Assembly: GCA_018257865.1 (NCBI GenBank)
Contig: JAEUBA010000057.1
Span: forward strand, 62,001-126,000
From: Stereocaulon alpinum
Taxonomy: Eukaryota; Ascomycota; Lecanoromycetes; Lecanorales; Stereocaulaceae
Direction: 5' to 3'
DNA: 64,000 nt
A program made the position numbers and the translations under genes. Under the pieces are notes generated by a model. The model was not told the origin of the DNA. It saw nothing but the letters and a program-made list of their open reading frames with translations, and ran no database searches. Below, piece after piece: positions 57,725 through 64,000 of the stretch (positions are counted from its first letter, which is position 1; every line of letters starts with the position of its first letter).

Positions 57725-58203
57725 TCGAGGCCTCGGGACGTGTAAGGCGTTGGATGTTCACCACGGAGTAACGAGCTTGGGAATAACTTGATGCTTACGA
57801 CGAGCTATGGGTCATGATCACGATACCGAATACCATGCAACTTGCCAATGCTTGCAAATCTGGCGTTAGGCTTCTTCTATCACACAAATCTGAGGGTCAC
57901 TTTTGTTCGGAATTATAGCCTCGATCAACTACAAGTCACAAAATCCTCGTTCAAATCGTCTCTCAAACTGGCTAAGCCCCGCGCTCTCTTAGGGAAGTCG
58001 GCATACATATTGCTCTGGATGATCGTATTGTATAGATCTTTTAGGCTATTCGAAGTGGAACATTCGCACATTCGTGACATCTTGACATGTTACTGGGGTA
58101 ACCTTCGCTCAACGATGCTGAAATGCAGTACACAAAGTGCTCCCATGTTCCCCAACTGCGCACTATGGAACCTGAAAGTGAAGTAGTGTAGATCCCATTA
58201 ACA
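57725..58203. other. Convergent intergenic region, nothing seen
   Basis: About 480 bp between the macro-domain gene and the dehydrogenase gene. The 114-codon frame at 57842 starts with TTG and resembles nothing. Confidence 0.5.
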
Positions 58204-59434
58204 TCAATACTCCCCAGCCTCAAGAGCCTCCCTTCCTCTCCCACCAGCTCCTCTTCCTCCCCTCCCGCTACACACCTGCTCAATCTCCTCACAAACCGCC
58301 CTCGTAACCTCCTCCGTCCCGGCCTTTCCCCCAAGATCAGCCGTCCTGACGCCCCGCTCAGTAACGTTCTCAATACATTCCATCAACCAATCCGCCGCCT
58401 TTTCTTCCCCAAGCCACCTCAACATCTCCGCCGCCGTCCAAAACGTCCCCACGGGATTCGCGGTACCCTTTCCAACGAGATCAAAAGCACTACCGTGGAT
58501 GGGTTCGAACATGCTTGGGTTAGCTCTTGTAGGGTCAAGGTTACTGGTCGGTGCGATACCAATGCTACCTGCAAGACTAGCTGCAAGATCAGACAGAATG
58601 TCTGCATGTAGATTCGTAGCCACAATGGTATCCAATGTCTCCGGATGCAACACCATACGTGTAGTCATAGCATCAACGAGCATCCTATCCCACTCCACAT
58701 CCGGAAATTCTCTAGCAACGATCACCGCCACCTCATCCCAAAGCACCAACCCACTCCTCTGCGCATTACTCTTCGTAACAACACACAACCTCTTCCTCTT
58801 CCTCTTCCGTGCCGTCTCAAAAGCAAACCTCATCAACCTCTCCACCCCGTGCCGCGTAAAGATCGCCACCTCAGTAGCTACCTCCCACGGCTGTCCGATA
58901 TGCGTGCGGCCGCCTTGGCCTGCATATTCGCCTTCTGTGTTCTCGCGGATGATCACCCAGTCGAGGTTGGAGGGGGAGGCGGCGGTGGATGTTAGGGGGG
59001 GTGTGATGCCGCGGAGGACGCGGGTGGGGCGGACGTTGGCGTAGTGTTGGAGGGGTTGGACGAGGGCGAGGCGGAGGGACCAGAGGGATATGTGGTCTGG
59101 GACATCTGTGGAGGAATGCGTCAATTGTGCTATCGTATACGACTGATCGATCGGGGAGTTGGGGTGGGTAAGGTATACTAGGTGCGCCCACAGCGCCGAA
59201 GAAGATCGCGTCGTATCTCTTTAGGTCTTCTAGGCCGCCTTCGGGGATGTATCGCCCATGCTTCTTATAGTAGTCACTGCTCCACGCGAAGTGGTCGAAG
59301 TGCAGATTGAATGTTCCGAGCACTGAGGCTAGCTTTTCGAGGACTGTAATGCCTGCGCTGATGACTTCGGGACCAATGCCATCGCCAGGGATAGAGGCGA
59401 TTCTGTAAACGGTCTGGGTCCCATTCAAAGACAT
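58204..59434 (-). CDS. Tartrate/D-malate dehydrogenase-family protein (isocitrate/isopropylmalate dehydrogenase superfamily)
   Basis: Two exons (59434-59179, 59105-58204; 73-nt intron) give 385 residues. The enzyme belongs to the NAD-dependent beta-decarboxylating dehydrogenases: IASIPGDGIGPEVISAG at the N terminus, DYYKKHGRYIPEGGLEDLK and FFGAVGAPNVPDHISLW (across the intron), the substrate-binding ANVRPTRVLRG, DWVIIRENTEGEYAGQGG, the catalytic-Lys region CVVTKSNAQ, metal-binding DAMTTRMVLHPE and NLHADILSDL, and PSMFEPIHGSAFD. These match the tartrate dehydrogenase/decarboxylase and D-malate dehydrogenase group rather than Leu2 or Idh. A Gly/Arg-rich C-terminal tail (SGRGGRGAGGRGRE) is extra. 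The exact substrate is not certain. Confidence 0.88.
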
Positions 59435-60814
59435 CTCCGAATGCTTGCAACCTGGCCCAAGGTCCCCATGGTCGCTGTAGAGCTAGCAGCACAGGCATTG
59501 GATAGCTCTTGCCCCGCCATGACGTTGGAGCAGGCGCGTTTGGTGAAGGCTTGGCACCTGAAGGTGACAAAAAATCTGCCCCCAGCTCACTCGAGGCTCG
59601 CCCGGACCTGCCGTTTTAGCGAGCGCGCCGGGTTAGCAGGGGTGGTGCCGCACCCAATCTGGGTTATTGATCACCCTGTCGAGGTGATACACGCTCTCCT
59701 CTTACCTACCAACTCGCTCAATCCCCCCCCCCGTTCAAGCATCCAGAAAGCGCGCTACCTCGTACAGCCCACTTCAGGGGCCTCAGAGATAGCCACTGAG
59801 GTGGGTGTAAGAGGGAGCGGTACCCCGCCACGCCCGCCCATCCTACTATCACCCATTCAGTAATCCTAGAATCTTCCCTCTTTCCATACGATTATAGCCC
59901 GGAACGACATATCGCCAGTAGAGCTATTGGAGAAAGCTATTCTAAATGTATTAGTAGCCCGGCAGAAATCGACTGCTCTACCAGTGCACACGGTAGCGGG
60001 GATATGCAGAGTTCAGCAGCGCACTCGTTGCTGAAGAGGCTATGCTCCGAGATATCTGAGAAGGTTCGTGTTGTGCACCGGTCTTTGGACTAATTTGGGC
60101 CCAAGGCCCAGCGCGGTGGCAGCCTTAAACGCTGAATATACCATGTCTTATTCCTACCTTGGCCACTATACGATAACCCGACCCAATCGGTTTTACATAT
60201 GGGTACCTCGACTAAAAAAAGGCGGTGTGATTTGTTTGGCCGAGAGGCTAAGCCAAGATCAGGCGTCCCGCATTACGACTGAATCCTTCGTTATATCATA
60301 CGCCGGTAGTCCCAATCCAATCCAGCGCACTTTGCGAGAGCATACTTACATTGAGATTGTGCTCCACTAACTCGGGGAGCACTGGCGCTACTTTGGCTGT
60401 TTCCGTTCGCCTATCTGAGCTCCTATCTCAGTAGCTCAAGTCGCTCTGTAGGTGTGGTTCCTCGATCATATCCGTGACTTTTGCTAGGGACCGGATGTTC
60501 TTAATTTCGCCCCAAACCTCGACTTCAGCTCTTGATCGAACCTGCGGAACCAAGCCAATGATCGATAAGCTAACATGGTGTGGTCGCAGCGCATGAAACG
60601 CTTCGAGTTTCGCTAGCCGAAATATCCAACCCCTGCATATATTTGCATAAGGCTGCGGCGAACACCTGGACTTCTTGCGCTCTATGGCAAAATAAATATG
60701 TATCTCTCACGATCTATCTAAGGTTTAAAAGCTTTACGTCTTTTTCTTCCCTAAGATCTTTGCGTTGCTTGCCTTTGGCTCTCATTCAACTTTGCTTCCC
60801 TCACATAAATAATA
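59435..60814. other. Gene-poor tract, possible repeat relics
   Basis: About 1.4 kb. Frames at 59441-59863 and 60068-60370 have no recognisable similarity. The sequence between 59600 and 60570 has alternating GC- and AT-rich blocks and could contain decayed repeats, but I see no terminal repeats or target-site duplications. Confidence 0.4.
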
Positions 60815-62893
60815 ATGTCGAACTCGCCTTACTCTCATCCTCTGGTATCAAGCGATCCTTCCTCGTTAAGTCATGAATATTGCGACCATGAAGTCCCCAA
60901 TATTTCAGGCCCCATCCGGAATCAATACCATCCGGCTACGCGCCCAATCGATCCAAATGTTGGGTCCGCGCAAGTTATTCAAGACCAAGACCAAAAGACA
61001 GTGCATTCTATAGGTTTACCAGAGGAGAAGAACTTTCTCGACTTAAAGGAATCGCTCGTGGTCCTCACATCGCTTGTCTGTCTTGCCAGCGCCGTCCTAG
61101 TGATAGCACCTGGATCGCCTATACCACCAAGGTTGGGTTATAGCACGCAACTCCAGGTGCTCGGCGTCCTGCTTGCTATTATGAACAAATGCTTTACGTC
61201 CATCTCACCAAAGTTCTTCTTTGTCAATGAGTGTAGATGGGGCAAATCGACGCTGCAGAACTACGATGCCATTCTCAGGAACAGCACATTCGTTAGCTAT
61301 ACGAGCATATCATGGCGCTTGACGATATTGATCTGCACCCTTTTTCCAATCCTTCTCGGTTATGCCTATAAGGATAAAATATTTACCGGCGACGCTTCAA
61401 CAATGTCAATCTTGAACCCAGCTAGTCAGACGCCCCATTTCTTCGGTCTAGCGGGGCCACCAGGCGTGGAAAACAACTGGGCCACAGGAGTGTCTTATAT
61501 GGTAAATGCAACGGGTCCGTGGTATTCTGCTACAATGGGCAAAACCGGCGCCATCGATCCACCCACGTTTCCGGCTGCGTTTGGATTCAATATGCTTATG
61601 CTCTCGGAAACGTCCTCGGCCATGCTCGATATCCCAATGCCCGAGTATATAGAACTTTTGCGGAGCTGGCTGCAGAGGTTTACGACTGTTCCATCTCTTG
61701 AAATTTCGGCGACTGTCCACGCTACTGTCAGTTCTTACAATGACACTATTGAAACTCTTCGAAATGAAACAACATTTTGGGACCCGTTTCGAAACATGCA
61801 AAACAACACCCTAGTCACCGACCAGAAGTATGGCCTTGGACAACCGCTTAGGATTGACCTTTTGGCCAACGACAATGCCCTTAACGATGCTTCCTACTGT
61901 TTCCTAGATTGGCATCCCATGGGGCCAGGTGGCACCCAAAGCAGATTTCGTGCTAACGCCCTTTACTTCAATACTCGTCGTGAGATCTGTCACGGTACCT
62001 GGATTCTAACAATTGACACTTTGCAACTCATCGAGGGTTCTTGCAATCAGTCTCTCGACGTAGTAGATCAATCCATTTTTAAAGCTGGGTATGACTTGAC
62101 ACATCACTATCTTCCCATCCTCACCGAATACCTCTTGCGTTGGGGCAAACCCTGGAATAGCACTCTAGACATATGGCTACCTCCAAAGCCCCAGTGGGAT
62201 CCCTGGCTAATCCCCTCCTACACCACGGTCGTCGCGAGTATGTATTGGTCGCGGATGACCGCTAAATTCGGCTACTATAACTGGCCCAGCAAAGATCCTT
62301 CTATGCCAGATTTCAGAGGAAAGCACGTCTTAGTAAACCATAGTGAAATTTACTACACTCCTACTGACGAAATATTCATACTTCACGTACCGGTCATCTC
62401 GCAGCGCTCTTGGCTCCTCTACTTTATCCTAGCATTTCAACCGGGTCTCTGTGTTATAATGTTCCTAATAGGCTTCATTCAGTACGACAGCCCCCTCGAT
62501 AACAACTTCGGCATGATCACCATCCTCGCAGGCGTCTGGACCTCTAGTTTGCCGCTGTTAAAGGGTGCAAGCATCTCGGGCAGGCTAAAGAAACCGTTAC
62601 CGCTGACAATACACACCCAAGGTGTTCTACCAATTGTGGTTGAGCACAATGGGAAGTCAAGGCCAATATATCAGGTAGAGTACGAGCTCGGTGGGCCAGG
62701 AGGGCATAAGAGAAACGAGCGAATTCAGCATCGTTGGTTCGAGAGAACGATAAGAGAGCTGCATAAAATCAAAGATTTCCTGGTAGGGAAGAAAGTGTGG
62801 GGGTTTTCGTCGAAAGGCTCTTCTCGTTCGGCGACTATACCAATGGGCATGCGTCGTCTAACGAGGACGGATACTGTTTACGAAAGGTTATAA
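60815..62893 (+). CDS. Large fungal membrane protein of unknown function (692 aa)
   Basis: One uninterrupted frame from ATG 60815, preceded by AATAAT context. The first ~75 residues are hydrophilic. Hydrophobic segments follow at LVVLTSLVCLASAVLVIAPG, LGVLLAIMNKCF and ISWRLTILICTLFPILLGYA. Then comes a large loop (roughly residues 195-525) with many N-glycosylation sequons (NATG, NDTI, NNTL, NQSL, NSTL), so probably extracytoplasmic. Two further helices (WLLYFILAFQPGLCVIMFLI and a segment around GVWTSSLPLLKG) precede a basic cytosolic tail. The layout resembles fungal plasma-membrane or cell-surface proteins of unknown function that have several expanded paralogues. I recognise no catalytic motif. 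Confidence 0.75.
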   Translation: MSNSPYSHPLVSSDPSSLSHEYCDHEVPNISGPIRNQYHPATRPIDPNVGSAQVIQDQDQKTVHSIGLPEEKNFLDLKESLVVLTSLVCLASAVLVIAPGSPIPPRLGYSTQLQVLGVLLAIMNKCFTSISPKFFFVNECRWGKSTLQNYDAILRNSTFVSYTSISWRLTILICTLFPILLGYAYKDKIFTGDASTMSILNPASQTPHFFGLAGPPGVENNWATGVSYMVNATGPWYSATMGKTGAIDPPTFPAAFGFNMLMLSETSSAMLDIPMPEYIELLRSWLQRFTTVPSLEISATVHATVSSYNDTIETLRNETTFWDPFRNMQNNTLVTDQKYGLGQPLRIDLLANDNALNDASYCFLDWHPMGPGGTQSRFRANALYFNTRREICHGTWILTIDTLQLIEGSCNQSLDVVDQSIFKAGYDLTHHYLPILTEYLLRWGKPWNSTLDIWLPPKPQWDPWLIPSYTTVVASMYWSRMTAKFGYYNWPSKDPSMPDFRGKHVLVNHSEIYYTPTDEIFILHVPVISQRSWLLYFILAFQPGLCVIMFLIGFIQYDSPLDNNFGMITILAGVWTSSLPLLKGASISGRLKKPLPLTIHTQGVLPIVVEHNGKSRPIYQVEYELGGPGGHKRNERIQHRWFERTIRELHKIKDFLVGKKVWGFSSKGSSRSATIPMGMRRLTRTDTVYERL

Positions 62894-63393
62894 GATGATA
62901 TAGTATTTCCTGTTGCCTTAAGGATATGAGTCGCAGGATTCCATCGCATTACGTGGTATGCTATATGCTAGGAGGCTAAAATACATGTTATTGATCACTA
63001 CACTTACATATAGAACGTAAGCGGTGGTTGATCAATGACGACCAAAAGATTATCAGAGGCGAATCTTTTTTTCTCTCATCTTACTGTGGTAGCGACACAT
63101 CTATGTACATATATTATTCTAGATTGGAGCCTTTCCACCGAATCGAGATTACTTTACTATCAGCGGACAATATATATAACAGCTTATGATATGAACGATT
63201 GATGCTGTGGACTAAGTATGGAAGAGCGGCCCCTGAAATGCAGACACCCAGGAGTAACTACCTAGGTGGGCTCGCGCGATGATAAAGCGGCGCTCTCGGT
63301 GTTGTTAGGGCTAGGGCTAGAACTAGGGCGGGTTCATCTTGCGTTCATGTTGACCTGAAGCCCCAGGCATTGGCTGCTTTCTCAATCAACCCA
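62894..63393. other. Intergenic region upstream of IMP2
   Basis: 500 bp without a supported gene; it contains a GGGCTAGGGCTAGAACTAGGG stretch near 63308. Confidence 0.5.
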
Positions 63394-64000
63394 ATGCTTC
63401 CTCTGGTTAATTCCACGACATACATAGGCTACCGACCATATAGCGCACTCCTTAGACCCTTTCGACCCCATCCCCATTCAATTCTCCGCACGTCCAACCA
63501 AACGGCATCAATCGCTCGCCCTGCATCCTCCAAACCTCGTCCTCCTCCCTCCTCCGCCCCTCCCAAATCGTCCCCCAGCCCCATCCCACCCCGCTCCCGC
63601 CCCACCACAACCGTCTTCTCCGGCCTAACAACCTTCCTCTCAATAATAGCCCTCCTAACATTCACAAAAACGCACATCTTCGAGCTCAAAACCGTCTCCG
63701 GCGCCTCAATGCACCCCTTCCTAAATGCCGACTACAATTCCTCGCTCCAACGCGATATAGTCTGGGTGAATAAATGGCGCGCAGGCGAGAACATCAAGCG
63801 AGGAATGGTGGTAGCGTTTTATTCGCCCAATCATCCGAATGTGGTGGCTGTCAAGAGGGTTGTGGCTGTTGAGGGGGATATCGTTGTTACGAAAGCGCCG
63901 TATCCGTTTGAGAGGGAGGAGGTGCCAGCGGGACATGTTTGGGTTGAGGGGGATGTGGAGGAGAGGGGGAAGAGTTTTGATAGTAATTATTATGGGCCTG
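63394..64000 (+). CDS. IMP2: Mitochondrial inner membrane protease subunit 2, partial (3' end outside window)
   Basis: The frame opens at ATG 63394 and runs off the right edge after 202 codons. Residues 1-70 are basic and Pro/Ser-rich, fitting a long mitochondrial presequence. A membrane helix (FSGLTTFLSIIALLTFTK) follows, then the signal-peptidase-I boxes: SGASMHPFL with the catalytic Ser at residue 105, and VVAVKRVVAVEGD with the catalytic Lys at 154. VEGDVEERGKSFDSNYYGP is the start of the last conserved box. The Ser-Met pair and the D-S-N-x-Y-G-P motif place it with Imp2, which removes sorting signals from intermembrane-space proteins. Imp2 proteins are usually shorter at the N terminus, so a downstream exon start cannot be excluded, but the frame has no other early ATG. 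Confidence 0.85.
   Translation, partial: MLPLVNSTTYIGYRPYSALLRPFRPHPHSILRTSNQTASIARPASSKPRPPPSSAPPKSSPSPIPPRSRPTTTVFSGLTTFLSIIALLTFTKTHIFELKTVSGASMHPFLNADYNSSLQRDIVWVNKWRAGENIKRGMVVAFYSPNHPNVVAVKRVVAVEGDIVVTKAPYPFEREEVPAGHVWVEGDVEERGKSFDSNYYGP

Noticed and set aside
63429..63689. Minus-strand Gly/Arg-rich frames
   Set aside because: Complement of the C-rich presequence part of IMP2.

Overview
The window is nuclear DNA from a filamentous ascomycete (Pezizomycotina). The genes are interrupted by short introns, mostly 46-75 nt, with GT...AG (occasionally GC...AG) ends and CTAAC/CTGAC-type branch sites. The families present include UstYa/DUF3328 proteins, a PNP-NB-ARC-TPR NLR-like protein, a fungal rhodopsin-domain membrane protein and 2EXR/F-box-like proteins. 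Together they point to a Dothideomycete, most likely Pleosporales; the order is inferred from gene content, not from a database search. Coding models below were built by joining reading frames across splice sites by hand.

Left part (1-5.4 kb): the 5' end of a Sec7-type ARF-GEF gene (cut by the window edge), the pyruvate dehydrogenase E2 gene, an RraA-like aldolase-family gene, and a doubtful small locus. A gene-poor tract of about 9 kb follows (5.4-14.2 kb) in which I support only one tiny gene, for a 54-residue Cys-rich protein. From 14.2 to 20.5 kb lie a fungal membrane protein, a mitochondrial carrier of the Mme1 type, a PRPP synthetase subunit with a very large insertion, and a two-exon orphan gene. 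A second poor stretch (20.5-26 kb) contains one Pro-rich protein with a Cys-rich tail.

Middle part (26-43.5 kb): a 1221-residue NLR-like protein, the ER P5A ATPase gene SPF1 (its start codon split by an intron), a DUF7703-like membrane protein, a 2EXR-type gene with one in-frame UGA, the vacuolar TRP channel gene YVC1, and the eIF2-alpha gene (with a 9-nt microexon).

The most interesting region is 44.0-47.4 kb: a secreted precursor made of five tandem repeats, four of them followed by Lys-Arg (Kex2-type) sites, flanked by two UstYa/DUF3328 genes that both keep the paired H-x-x-H-C motifs. This is the arrangement of a fungal ribosomally made peptide (dikaritin-type RiPP) locus. Its repeated core, GVDIADGF, has no tyrosine and I do not recognise it. 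A rhodopsin-domain gene and a membrane-anchored carboxylesterase gene follow and may or may not belong to it.

Right part (53-64 kb): an F-box-like protein, a macro-domain hydrolase with an acidic tail and two possible starts, a tartrate/malate dehydrogenase-family enzyme, a large membrane protein of unknown function, and the 5' end of the mitochondrial inner membrane protease gene IMP2.
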